Shown here one piece after another: positions 1 to 12,469 of a stretch of 64,000 nt of DNA. Made by a program: the position numbers and the translations under genes. Positions within the stretch are counted from its first letter, which is position 1, and every line of letters starts with the position of its first letter. Below the pieces are notes generated by a model, which was not told the DNA's origin, did no database searches, and saw only the letters and a program-made list of their open reading frames with translations. Where the stretch lies: the NCBI GenBank assembly GCA_951799425.1, contig OX637391.1, positions 52,237,069-52,301,068 on the forward strand, written 5' to 3'. This DNA is from Ilex aquifolium. Lineage: Eukaryota > Streptophyta > Magnoliopsida > Aquifoliales > Aquifoliaceae.

Positions 1-2114
1 ACCAAACCACCCTCAGTTTTGGCAAGTATTTTCTTTCCACTTTAGGTTCGACAAAGAAGAACAAAGGGCACGTGACAGTGGCCAGGTGTACATAACATTG
101 CTCCCTCCCATGTAACGTGGCCAGCTGTATGCCAAGAGAGGGGGCATTTTTGGTAAAGGAAAAAAAGGTCAGTTTGACCACCAAGAAATAACACTTATCT
201 CCTGGGAAAAGAAAGTAATACCACATAATTTAAATAAAATTTATAGAATTACAACTCAAATACATATAAGTTCTATCAACTTTTTCGGTAAGTAATAATA
301 TACATTTACATTAAAATTTTTAAATTTTATTTAAATTATATAGCATTTATCAACAAATTGTTGCATGGGATATATGTTTTGCTTCTGTCGTTGAGGTGCG
401 TCAGAGGACTGTGGAAAGGGTCAGTTGGAACCCTCGTGATTCTTACAACATTTTCACTAAGATTTTGTATTTTAACTATTTAGATTTTTCATATTTTAAT
501 TATTTTTTTAAATATTATTTCACATATTTTATACCTTTGTTAAGACGGTTAGAGGGAGAAAGAGAGAGAAAGACAAAAAGTGAACAAGAGAAGTGAAAAA
601 GAAGAAAAAGAGAAAATATTATAAAATATTTTTACAAATTTCTACAGTGATGCTCTATATTTATATATTACTATAATAAAAAAAAATTATTTTAGAGCAT
701 CTAAATATATTATGTTGGAACGTAATTTTTATCTTTAATTAATTAAATTTTAACTATTTTTGAATTTTACACATTCTCTTCGAGATGATCTTAGTTGGCA
801 AACTAAACACTTTCCAGCTCCTAACACTCTGATTATAACACCATGTGAATTCTGAAATTTTGAGTGAGAATTTCAACCCAAATCAATTTGCATAATGAAA
901 TCGTCCATAGTTACTACTTTGGAGTTCAGTCTCGAAATTCAAATAGGTAAGCGAAATGCATCTTTGAAATTTTGACATAATTAGTCTCTGTGACACTCGC
1001 AATGCGTTTCTAATTTAACATGTGTAATATATATGTGAAAAAGAGACCGAATCTAGAGTAGATAGTTTTACTAAGGATATTAATAAAAGTAAACTACTAA
1101 TTAATTACTAATAAAAGGAGAGAGCACCAAACTTCTCCTCTCCTTCTATTAATTGTACAGATTGAAAAGATTTGGATCAGCACATGGTGTGGGTGCAATA
1201 CATATACAGATGCAGAGAGAAGATAATTTAGAGAGAGAGTACAGATTAAGGCAACGATCATGGCAAAACTGTGCGTGTGCCTGTGTGGGGTGGGGCTTGT
1301 TTTTTGTGTGTGGGGGTTGTGGGCGGGGGGTTGCTTGAGGTGGCGAGCTCGTGCTGGCAAGAAATGATGGTCATGTCACGTCGTGGGTGTGGTAAATAAT
1401 ACTACAGTGAGACGCTTTTTTGTTGGATTAGGTTCTTCCAATTTGTGCCAGCCAACTTGCTTGTGAGTTGTGATGTGAAACACAACACAAAAAATTTCAC
1501 TCATCATACGATCACAATTCACGTGCCCTTAACGTGCCCACCTTGATGGACAACTGAAGGCCACGTGCTACGCGTCCTTTCACTCACTAGGTGTCATTGT
1601 CCTGGTGATCAGGAGTTGGGACCTCGTCAACTCTCCTGACTGTTTTTCAATTCTCAGCTTTAACCCAATCTTTTGAAGTCGGTGACTCCCCAAAAGACCC
1701 ACTCCACGCAATCTAAGCTCAGCATATAATTGATGTTTTAATATCATCGGTCTCATACACACCATCTTTATGCACCACCTCAATATAGACCATTGAATAA
1801 ATAAATCCCGTTGAATTTGTTAAATATCTAACAAGTATAATTATGACAAATCAAGTGGCAAAGATAAAGAAATACACATTATTCTAAATCAATTTCAATA
1901 AAACGTGTTTAAATAAAAATGTATTAGCAAACAATACACTTGCGATTAAAAAAAAAAAAACATTGAAAGGATGTTCAACAAACACATTTTTACATTACCA
2001 AGTGTAGCTTTAAACTACGCATACACATGAACAATAGTAAAAGAGAAAATAAATTAGAAACCACAGTAATGAAGAATTAACTTGTCAAATCATGCTAATT
2101 TAGTGAAAATCTCA
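1..2114. other. AT-rich intergenic DNA, no gene recognised
   Basis: No exon with family resemblance and bounded by splice sites was found on either strand. There are poly-A/T runs and short purine-rich stretches (for example near 550-620). The short open frames here, such as those near 400-600 and 1,100-1,360, have low-complexity translations and no domain signature. Regulatory DNA cannot be excluded. Confidence 0.5.
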
Positions 2115-2128
2115 AAGTTCAATGGATT

Positions 2129-2264
2129 TTTTTTTTTTAATATTTTTTTTTTAATTTTTTGGGGAGGGGGAGAGGGAGGGAGAAAGAAACTTTGAACCCT
2201 TGACCTCAAAAAGACAAAACCTTTACAAGACAAAGAGTACCATTGAACCAAATATCCTTTGGTT
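2129..2264 (-). mobile_element. SINE-like retroposon with imperfect 14-bp target duplication
   Basis: Read on the minus strand, the element starts near TTGGTTCAATGG, which resembles a tRNA-type A box. About 40 bases later comes GGTCAAGGGTTCAAAG, which resembles a B box. It ends in an A-rich tail (the long T runs at about 2,127-2,160 on the plus strand). It is flanked by AAGTTCAATGGATT (2,115-2,128) and AAGTTTAATAGATT (2,265-2,278), matching at 12 of 14 positions. Internal Pol III boxes, an A-rich tail and long variable target duplications are the SINE hallmarks. No SINE family is assigned. Confidence 0.6.
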
Positions 2265-2691
2265 AAGTTTAATAGATTAAGATCATCTCAAGTACTAATA
2301 AGTTTGTCCACGTGTGTACCTATCTCTTCTATTAAAACACGATAAATTCCATTTTAAACCATGATAAGTGATTTAAAGAATAAAGATAAGAAAATTGAAA
2401 GGAATTAATACCCAAGTACATTTGAATTCTAAGCTCAACTACTATGAGCTTTAGTTTAGATGTATGTCCAATTCTAGCATTTTTTGTTTTTCAAGAAAAC
2501 TTCAATTCCAGCATTTTGGAGAAGATATAAAACATGACAGACCCTGTTTAATTTGTCAGACAATTGTAACCATTAAGGAGTCAAATGTACCAAACATCTC
2601 AGCCACAGAAATCCTCTCTCCCCACCAAATAAAGAAAAAGTGCCCACCGCCATATAAGATACAAGGTATGTTAAAAAAAAATAAATACTAC

Positions 2692-2805
2692 CTCCACTGA
2701 ATTGTCAATTACCAAATAATTCGAAGGGCAGATGGAACCTTCTACTTGACGCCATTCATGAGTCAAAAGCTGTCCCAGTGGCTGCAAGATTTCATAAGAA
2801 ACCGC
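2692..2805 (-). other. exon-like open segment, unknown gene
   Basis: On the minus strand a 114-base segment lies between an acceptor (TTTCAATCAG) and a donor (GAG then GTAGTA). It reads 38 codons in frame: AVSYEILQPLGQLLTHEW followed by RQVEGSICPSNYLVIDNSVE. The composition looks protein-like and the phase is 0 at both ends, but I do not recognise a family. No convincing partner exon was found within 5 kb on either side. It may be a gene relic, a captured fragment or chance. Confidence 0.25.
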
Positions 2806-5639
2806 CTGATTGAAATCAAAACACCATCGCAACTCAGAACACCATTTCCTTTTCCATAGCATTTTTAAAGCACAAAAACAATATCGCGAGATGGCATGAA
2901 AAAAAAACCTAAAGAGGGAAGTTAAAATGCTGCTTTCAAAAAAAATCAAGTCGACCAAGAAATAGTTGGGCTCTTTAAATCGGTCTGCTTTTTTACATTT
3001 GAATCATTATACTGCTACAATTTAATGTATCAAGAAGGAAGGTCTAGAACTCACAAAAATGAATTTACAAGGCACAAGGAGGCAAAGCAAAAATATAAGC
3101 AGCACATGTATCATACCATCTGAACTCTTAACAATGACAGTCCCAGCCAGTAATTAAAGATATGGGAATTAAAAGCTGCTACAGCAACACTGAAGTGTTT
3201 TGTTATCTTTACGACAGGTACCATCATCACAACGCCAAGGGTACCATTGCAAAGAGGCAACAGAACAATACTTTAATTATGATTTTGAAAGTGAAGCACA
3301 ACAGGTCATCCACAACCTGCTTTTCATATGCTAGCAACAATCTTGAATCTCATGTTGGCTGAATTGATGTATGAATTTTCATTTTGAAAAAGTGTACCTT
3401 TGACTAAACTAACAAAGAAAGCTCCAACATGAGCACACAAAAAAAATCAAATCAATAACTCAATTGCATGATCATTAACAGTGAAAAGTAATAGGGTGGG
3501 AAAGGGTCAAAAATGAAAGTATCTGTTCATAAAAAGATCTAGGAGTTGGTTGCCATATACTATATCAAGGCAAAATGGGATCCTTGACCACTATTAAAAT
3601 GTGGAAACCATCAATTAAAGCAAACAGTACAAGTTCCTAGCAAGCAAATAGAACATATTTTGTTTTTGATTGGTCAAAATAAGTGTATGGCAGGACCTCA
3701 TCTAGAAACAACCAATTATATGCAAGAAGGTAAGAAGGTCTAATCAACTACACATGCAACAAAATGGCAGCAGTTTTCTCTGAAAACATGTTGATGTATG
3801 AGACAGTTTGGTCATGCAAAGCTACTTCTCCAGAGAACAGAGCCTTTTTAGCTACATATCTTATATAGTAACCATAAAAGTTCATACTTCCTTGTGCAAC
3901 ACCTGGGACATCAACTTAAAAGCTACCAAATAATTCAAGCACTAGATGAAACCAGTATTAGTACTTTATAGTTAGGGTTAGGGTCCAACAATAATGTACA
4001 ATCCATCAGAATGTGACTACCTTGAGGTCCCAAGTTTAACCCCCGCAATAGAGCCCTGCTTTTTTGATACACATGGTTTCCTGGTGCACAAATCACACGT
4101 CCAAAGAGCGCATGATTTGGACAATTATCCGTCATAAAAAAATTAATTCTAAAATGATAGCAATGCACATCACTTCAACATGGTACTGCCATGTCAAACA
4201 AATATAGCCTACCGAGGTAACAATGAAATCAGGCATGAGAGAGTAAGTTACAAAAGTTGAAATTCTCAATCTAAAACACATTGACTCGGCCCAGTCTACC
4301 ACCTCGAATTATTATAGGGTCGAGTTATTTTTTTAGTTTAGGAAAATTTTCTTTTGTTACACTTCTTCTTTGTTTGCATTAGTTAGAATGCATTTTTATT
4401 GTTTTTAATGGTTATTTGAAAAATACAAAAAAAATATAGAAAAGAAAAGGTCCAAAAGATGTTCTTGTATTGAATTTTTATTTGTTGACTTGAAGTATCA
4501 TAAACTCAGATTTTCTTGGATATAATCTCATCTCAAAGTTTGGTACATTACAAAGTCATATATGGAGAGATAGAGAACTTAGTAATTGTATTTTCAAGAT
4601 AATAAATTGAATCTAAGTCGATCATGCAAAACCATTGATAGATTTGAAGAAGTAAAGTTTTGTTCCAGATCAGGTCTCTTTCTATGACCATAAAAGATAT
4701 ATTTGTAAGTGTTATTTAAGTAGAAATGTACATTGATTTGCTACATAAAACTTCTGAATCATTTTTGCTTTAGATCTACACGAAATTATTGGTATTTATC
4801 AGAACAGACCAATCTCAGTAGTACCTATACTATTTAATAATGCTATACATATAGTCTTTTGTTTATTTGAGAATCATTTTTGTTCTTCTGAATTGTATGT
4901 ATTTTTATTTTTCTCTTCGAAAATTCTAAACCTTGTATTCTCAAGTCGCCCCATGCCATCCGATATGCATCAATCAAGTTATTTTATTGCCCCTAGAGTT
5001 AATGATTAATACCATATCTCTGAGACTAGCTCATACCAGCGGGGTCATTAATGAGGTTTGCTAGCTTCGAGTAGGTGAAACTTGCATGGACAAAGTGCCC
5101 AGGCATACCTCAGTGTATAAATCCACATGTTAGTGTTGTGAACTGCACAAATGATATATTCAGGCCAACAAAGTCATATATGCTGGCTATAAACTATACG
5201 GCATCTCCTCCACTGATTACTACGAGAGAACTGAAACAAGAATATTAGCACACGACACGCACAAAAGAATAAAATCAAGGACATTTGACATTTTAGATAA
5301 ACAATATGGGATATATAATGCATAAACATATACTCGAATCCAACTATACAACATTGCAAAAGATGTATCAAAAGGAAACACACAAATACCAAGCCTAAGA
5401 CTTTGTAAGCCAAAAATAGACCAAAAAAATACAATTATGGCCCAATTGCACAATTGAAATATCTGTACCGGAAAGAATCAAAACTTATTGATAGTATTAT
5501 GTCTATAGTTAAGTAAAATAATTAATAGTCAAAACCGTTTTGTCGTTGCAATGCACATGCATTTTCCTTTTATTCTGAAATCTTACAGCAAATAAAACAA
5601 GCCAGTTCACGCTGACATTGGGAATGCAGGTGAAGAATT

Positions 5640-5670
<31 letters not shown>

Positions 5671-7675
5671 GGGGGAAGTCAAAACTAGAAAACTTTAAAA
5701 TGGTAGTATGGTGCTAAATCATATAAATGCTAATAACAAGAATAGTCCATATCAGAACTTTCAGCCAGTGAAAAGAGCCAAGGGATTCCCATATTAGGTT
5801 TACATTTTAACAATAGTGCAACCCAATATGTTATATACAGGCAGGTTTGTTCATTGACGTAACTATATATTTATATAAATAACTTTACAAAAAAAACCTC
5901 TCAAAAACTCATTGTCTAATTATATCAAAACGAACTACATGATGTCAACACGGCTCAAAATTTTGCTTCGGAGACATTTTTGGTTAGTTAAGAAATTGAA
6001 TCGCCCTGGAAACAACTTGGAAACGCAAAAGAAACAGCGTAGAAATGAATGGAGACATTCGGAATAAGTTGTTTTTTTTTTTTGGAAATCGGAATAAATT
6101 TCTTTTTGTACCCCAGTCAAGTTCTTTCTTTGCTTTCTAACAATCGCATTTTCATTTTTTCATCAACAAGCATAGTTTCTAAACTTGAAATTATCAATTA
6201 TACATGCAAATTCAATCAGATATCAATCTTTTGTCCTCACTTTTTCATTAAAAAAATTGTTGGAAAAAAAAAATCAAAACTTGTGTAAAAGCATATTCCA
6301 GCTAAGTTATTTCTCTGCATGCATGACAAACACCAAGTGTATAAAATGAATTTGATTTTCTTTACATGTAAAGATGAAACCAAATACTTTTGAGGTAAAA
6401 CCATAAAAGAAATTGGAGCCCAAGCGACCGGGTGGAACAAACCCAAACCTTGAACTGGACAGGGGCTGGTCCTTTCTCACACACAAGCCTACATGATTCA
6501 TTGACCACCCTATTGGGAGATGACATTGTCACCTGATCCACATCTATAGTGATTAATTAAACTTGAATTTCTGTGACAATTAATTGAAAATTTTGGATCT
6601 TGCACAATCCACACAAAATCTAACATTTTGCAGCCTAATTGGGTTATATACAGTTGAGGTTAGGGGTTCAACAGCAAGTGCCTATCGACCATCATGGAGA
6701 AATTGACGTTATCATGTTCACATAATGTAAAGTTTGATACAGACATGGACTTCCTTTGATAATCTAGGAGGCCAAATAGAATTGTCATCTAGGAAGCCAA
6801 ATAGAACTGTCACATTTTGAGGTGAGAAAGTCGTTTCCATGGTAGACCAATAAAACAATGCAGCTCCTTGTCGACTGAAAGTGTAGTAGTAGGCATCATA
6901 AGTTAAGCAATTTGGAGGCAATTGTCAACTTTTCAGGGGCATAATGTGAGTTTCTTGGAAATGGTCACAAGAAAAGAAATTGTGGATGGTTGTGTGCAAG
7001 GTTTGCTCAAAATACAAGAAACAGTTGATGTTTCATCTGACACGTTTTGTCTTCGAAATATATGTATATATTGTTTCTTATCCAGTAAAACTATAACGTT
7101 TTGTACAATTCGACGCAACAAAATGAGCTTTCGTTACATAGATGTCAATAGATGTGTCAATTTTGAGCCGAGAAAGAAGCAAGTCTACCATAAAGAACAA
7201 CCTGTTTTTGATGGACCTGTTATCAAACCCATTACACAACTCAGTATCCAGTTTCTATTATATTCGACTAGAACCTGAACTTCCATCCAAAAAAAAACCC
7301 TGAACTGCAACTACAGACTTTTAGAAACCTAAGTGACTTCCCACGTTTCAATCTTACTAGACAAAGACACATAAAAATAAGATAAAACAGAAGCAAACCA
7401 AACTTACAAATACGGTGTGTCAAATCTCATTGGGCATGATGCAGACAAAGATGCTCAAAGAAGTTATCCCAACTTACAAGAAAAAAATGATGCCAAAAGC
7501 CATAATTTTAGTGAGCACCTATGCAGTTGGAACAACTCTAAAATTTCCTTTGACTAAAAGGTCACATTGAACTCTCAACTGCAAAAATCTGAAGGGCATC
7601 AAGAAAAAAAAATCTGGCTAAGGGCTATCTAAAGGTTACTCTTGGCTTGCCACATGTTCATCTAAACGTCTTTAT
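2806..7675. other. AT-rich intergenic DNA with scattered unclassified open segments
   Basis: No gene could be assembled. There is a 25-bp tandem duplication near 6,762-6,811 (AGGCCAAATAGAATTGTC and a close copy). A T12-G26 homopolymer junction lies at 5,638-5,675. Open segments on both strands at 6,718-7,278 have protein-like composition but no recognised motif. They may be remains of a transposon or the non-coding flank of the gene to the right. Confidence 0.4.
5638..5675. repeat. T12-G26 homopolymer junction
   Basis: About twelve T are followed directly by 26 G. A G-run of this length can fold into G-quadruplexes and is easily miscounted in sequencing, so the exact length is uncertain. Shorter runs of the same kind occur at about 32,155 (G), 39,065 (C then A) and 60,124 (C then T). 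Confidence 0.9.
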
Positions 7676-7851
7676 TGTTAGAGTAGTTTAGTGTTAGGGG
7701 TATTTTAGATATTTTCTAGTATTTTGCTGCCCTACTATAAATGGTCTTTATTCTAGTCTTTTTTATGGTATTCTTAATGTTTACAGTGAGCAGACTATTA
7801 GCTTGAATAATATTCACTCTTTCTTTCTCACTTGTATAATCAAAACTATCA
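7676..7851 (+). repeat. 5' LTR of the Copia element
   Basis: 176 bp, TG...CA ends, next to the TTTAT target duplication. It is about 96% identical by eye to the copy at 11,759-11,934. LTRs this short are usual for small Copia families. Confidence 0.92.
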
Positions 7852-10800
7852 TAGTATTAGAGCTTGGTTCGGTCCTCACCTTTAGAAATACAGTATTGTT
7901 CATCAGGAGAAAAATAATAGTTCGACAATTACCGACATCATCTGTGAAGATGATGACGTCATCATTATCGAGCCGTCTTCTTCACCATCCTGATCGAGTT
8001 TATGTGGGCTTCAACATGGTGTGCTTCGTTTTTTATTTTGAAGTCGTTTGATATGGTTTCTGATTTTCTGGAAAATTTTCGAAAACGAGACGAAATTTTT
8101 CGATCAGCAGTATTCTTACTTTTTCTTGTTTTTGTTGCTTCAAATCACACCAGAGGGGTCCGACTAAGGGATCTGAACACTCAGTTGCGAATTTCGAGAC
8201 CCTTGAGTTCATTTGTGATGGAGTTTTTGGTGATTTTGTGACTCGGCACACCTGGTTGTGCACAGATGCTGTGATTCTTGGTTGATTAAGTTGAGTTTTT
8301 TGCCTCAAACCACATCTGTCTGGTACAATTCCATCTTATTGAGGATCGATTATGTTCCTTGAAGCTTCCTGGTCTGTATTTGGTGCAATTTTGGTGGATT
8401 TTTGCTTAGTGGGTGTCAGCTCTTGCACTGTGGAATCTTGGCTTTGTTGTTGGATTGTTTGGCTGTTGATTTCGGCTCTTGCACTGTGGGTCTTGACTTT
8501 GTTACTGGATTGTTGGGCTGCTGATTTTGGCTTTCTCTTGCTTCAGAATTTCAAGTTTGCCCTTTGTATTCACGCCTCCGATTTCAGACCTCTTGCTTAA
8601 CAGACCATTTGTTTGCCTCTGTTGATGAATTGTGCACCAACTTGAGTTGGGCCTTGTGATTTGTTACCTTTGGGTTGGGGGTAATTGTGTTTCTTGCACT
8701 GTGGGTTGTTGGTCCTTAAGTTTGGACTGAATATTGGGTTCACTACTTTTCGGTTGCTACTTGGTAAATTGGGCTTTGAGCTTGTTATTAACTTAGGCCA
8801 TTTATTTTGGCTGCTGGTTGTTGATTCTTATATTGCACCTTGGAGTTTTAGGCGATAGTTTTGGATTAATTGCAATTATGGAAAATGAAAACACCGATTT
8901 TCTTCGGACTATGATTGCTGATAAGTTGCAAAAGCTTCTTCAACATCCTCTCGGTCTCTCATTCCATAGGTTCGTTCATTTCGGGTCCCTCAAGTATATC
9001 TCGCACCGCCTGAGTCTTTAACTTAGATGCTACACATCACATGACATGTGATGCTTCATTATTTGTGTCTACATTCTCTCCTCCATCTGTATCTGTTCTC
9101 GCGGCCAATGGTACTCAAATGACCTTGGTCGGTGTTGGATCTATTATTTCTCCGCAACTAACACACTTTTTGATCTGGTATATTCAGATGTATGAAGACT
9201 TACTCCTATTCCTACTAAAGGAGGGTCAAGATATTATGTGTCTTTCATTGATGACTATACCAGGTATTGTTGGGTCTATCTAATGAAGCATCGTTTTGAA
9301 TTCTTCTCTATCTTCACTGCATTTTGTGATATGATACGTACTCAATATTTCTCTATTATTAAATGTTTTCGATGTGACCAAAGAGATGAATATTCTTACA
9401 ATTCCTTTTGTGATTTGTTAATATCTGATGGCACTGTTTGTTAATTTTCTTGTACTGACACACCTTAACAACATGGTGTAGCAGAACGCAAACACCGACA
9501 TATTATGGAGACAACGCATTCTCTTTTGCTTTCTGCAAATGTCCCAAGTTCTTTTTGGGGAAAACAGTTCTTACCGCGGTTCATTTGATTAATTGCATTC
9601 CCACGCCTTCACCTCTGGAATCTCTCCTTTTGAAAAATTATGTGGTAAGTTACCTAATTATTTCTCCTTGCATGTGTTCAGATGTACTTGTTTTGTCTTG
9701 CTTCCTAGTGCCCTTCGTACTAAACTTTCTGCTCGTTCAACTTTATGGGTTTTTCTAGACTACGGTGAGGGTCAAAAAGGGTACCGTTGCAATGATCCCG
9801 TTGCACACAAACTTTATGTCTCTCGTCATGTTATTTTCATGGAACATATTCATTTCTTTTCTATTCCATCTAATTCTTCACATTTGCATAAATCTAATCT
9901 TATTTACATTGACTCATTTCTAGTTGATGTTCCCTCTGACACCTATATTGATGACATGGTTATTTCTGACGTGCCTTCTTCTTCTGATTTCTCTGTCATT
10001 CGCCCCCCTATTGTACATACTTATGCTCGCAGGACTCCAAAGCTATCTTCTACAGATGCAGTGTCTCCCTCCTCCTCTACTATCATTCAGTCAGGTTCTG
10101 ACAATGTGGATCATGTTCCTCGCTATCCTCAGCAATCTCAAAAATGTCAAAATCAATTTGATTTCTCTAATTCTTGTTATTCTAATGATTTTTGTTCTTT
10201 CTTAGCTTCTATACACTCTTTTTGAACCTACCTCCTATGAGGAGGCTGTTCTTGATCCTATTTGGAAATAGGCTATAGATGAGGAACTTGATGTTTTACA
10301 TAAGACTGGCACTTGGGAATTGATGTCATTACCCTCTGGCAAACACACGGTTGGTTGTAAGTGGGTTTATAAAATCAAGACCAAATCTGATGATTCTGTG
10401 GAACAGTACAAGGCCCGATTGGTGGCAAAATGATTTGCTCAAGAATATGGGATAGACTATGAAGAGACATTTGCTCATGTTACTAAGATGACCACTGTTT
10501 GTACAGTGATTGCAGTGGTTGCTAGTCATCAACGGTGTCTTTCTCAAATGGATGTGAAAATTGCCTTTCTCAATAGAGATTTAACTGAAGAGGTCTTTAT
10601 GACTCCTCCTCCTGTTTTGTTTCATAGTCCTGGTCAAGTGTGCAAACTTCGCAAGGCATTATATGGCTTTAAACAGGCTTCTAGGGCATAGTTCGTCAAA
10701 TTTTCTTCAGTGATTTGTGACTTGAGTTTTCGTACTAGTGCCCATGACTTTGCTATCTTTTTGCGATCATCTCCCACATGATATACTTCTATTATACGTT

Positions 10801-11758
10801 GATGATATAATCATTACAGGTAATGATACTGCTGGTATTTTGTTATTGAAGAGTCAGCTGTATGATCATTTTGAAATGAAGGATTTGGGTCAGCTTCGAT
10901 ATATCTTGGGTATTGAGATTGCTTCTTCTCCTAAGGGTTATCTCTTATCTCAATCCAAATACGCCTCGGATATTATCCAGCGAGCCCAGTTATCAGACAC
11001 ACGAATAATTGAGACACCCTTAGAGCTCAATGTTCGTTACTCTTCCTCTAATGGCGTTCCATCATCAGATCCTACACTTTATCGTACTATTGTTGGAAGT
11101 TTGGTATATCTTACTGTCACATGCCTAGACATCTCTTATGCAGTCCATATTGTTAGTCAATTTGTTGCCTCATCTACCACGGTTCACTGGGCTACTGTTA
11201 TCCGTATTCTTTGTTACCTTCAGAGTACATTGTATCAACATCTATTATTTTTTTCTTCTTCTTCATTGGAACTCATGGCTTATTCTAATGTGCACTGAGC
11301 TGGCAACTCTACTGATCGTAAGTCCACAACTGGCTTCTGTGTCTTCCTTGGTGATTTTATTTCATGGAAAAGCAAAAAACAAACTGTGGTTGCTCGTTCT
11401 TTTGTTGAGGCTGAGTATAGTGCTATGGTTTCCACCACAGCTGAGATAGTATGGTTGCGATGGTTACTTGCTGATCTTGGCATCTCTTTGTCTGCTCCTA
11501 CCCCTATGTATTGTGACAACACAAGTGCAATATAGATCGCCTATAATTCAGTATTTCATGAGCATACAAAACATATTGAGGTTAACTGCCACTTTGTGCG
11601 ACATCATCTTCAACTGGGCACTATTTCTCTTCCCTTCGTTTCTTCGACTATGCAGTTGGCAAATTACTTTACGAAGTTTCACACCATTATGCGCTTTCGT
11701 TTTCTTCTTAACAAACTCCTGATATTTTCTGCTACAACATCATGGATTTGAGAGGGGG

Positions 11759-11934
11759 TGTTAGAGCAGTTTAGTGTTAGGGATATTTTAGATATTTTCT
11801 AGTATTTTGTTGCCCTACTATAAAGGGTCTTTATTCTAGTCTTTTTGATGGTATTCTTAATGTTTACAGTGTGCAGACTATTAGCTTGAATAATATTCAC
11901 TCTTTCTTTTTCACTTGTATAATCAAAACTATCA
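11759..11934 (+). repeat. 3' LTR of the Copia element
   Basis: 176 bp, preceded by a purine-rich tract (GAGAGGGGG) and followed by the TTTAT target duplication at 11,935-11,939. Confidence 0.92.
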
Positions 11935-12151
11935 TTTATGACCCTTCACCACCAGGTTCAAGGACAAACGATTGTTCAAGATTCAGTCAGGATGTATACC
12001 AAGTGGACTACATATATGTCATCAGGTAGCACCACCTATGAGAACAAAGTACTATTTTCTTGTAATTTCGGTCATAAGCAGCTGCACACTAAAGGGACAG
12101 CAATTTAACCATGTCAGGCTGCATACTATGCTGAAATAGCTCTAAAAAGCA

Positions 12152-12431
12152 TCATATGATTTTAGAGACCATGTAAACAGTATCAGTGTGCAGTCTTGCG
12201 TCGAGAAAACAATAAAGCTCCTGGTCCGACATGGCCATACCAATCCAAAACTGAGGCAGAGCTATATAAGGCCCCAAGACCCCTAAAAGGCAATATATCA
12301 AGGCAACTTTCAACTGAGGTAACATGGGGCCGTGTAATTGGTACATCCAATGCAGTGTGGGACCTAGGAACCACAGATGCTCTAAAATGGCCACTTGACC
12401 ATGTTGACACTTCTCCAACAGTACTTACAGA
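12152..12431 (-). other. less AT-rich open stretch downstream of NF-YB, possible 3' UTR exon
   Basis: This stretch is noticeably less AT-rich than its surroundings and stays open in two minus-strand frames and one plus-strand frame for 75-88 codons. No frame gives a recognised protein. It lies 1.3 kb past the NF-YB stop on the same strand, so a terminal non-coding exon of that gene or an unrelated relic are the main options. Confidence 0.25.
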
Positions 12432-12469
12432 GGCGTCTCGGGCACCTCTTTAGTCATATCCATTCAAAA

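Larger units (their letters stand above)
7676..11934 (+). mobile_element. Ty1/Copia LTR retrotransposon, broken
   Basis: A 4.26-kb fossil element with two 176-bp LTRs starting TG and ending CA, flanked by the 5-bp duplication TTTAT at 7,671-7,675 and 11,935-11,939. Just after the 5' LTR is a sequence resembling the initiator-Met tRNA primer site (TAGTATTAGAGC). A polypurine tract precedes the 3' LTR. In order it shows integrase-type sequence (about 9.2-9.8 kb), reverse transcriptase (about 10.3-11.1 kb, including the YVDD-type region) and RNase H (about 11.3-11.6 kb). Integrase before RT defines Copia. The gag region is poorly recognisable and the coding part is broken in many places (of the order of ten), so it is inactive. 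The LTRs differ at 7 of 176 positions by eye (about 4%), suggesting an age of one to a few million years, older if the host is a slow-evolving tree. Confidence 0.92.

Noticed and set aside
3935-4168. Minus-strand frame with a GLNLGPQGSH segment
   Set aside because: No splice borders, no family match; a possible repeat fragment, but no ends or target duplication were found.
6718-7278. Open frames on both strands near 7 kb as a possible gene
   Set aside because: No domain signature and competing frames on both strands; kept only as unclassified sequence.
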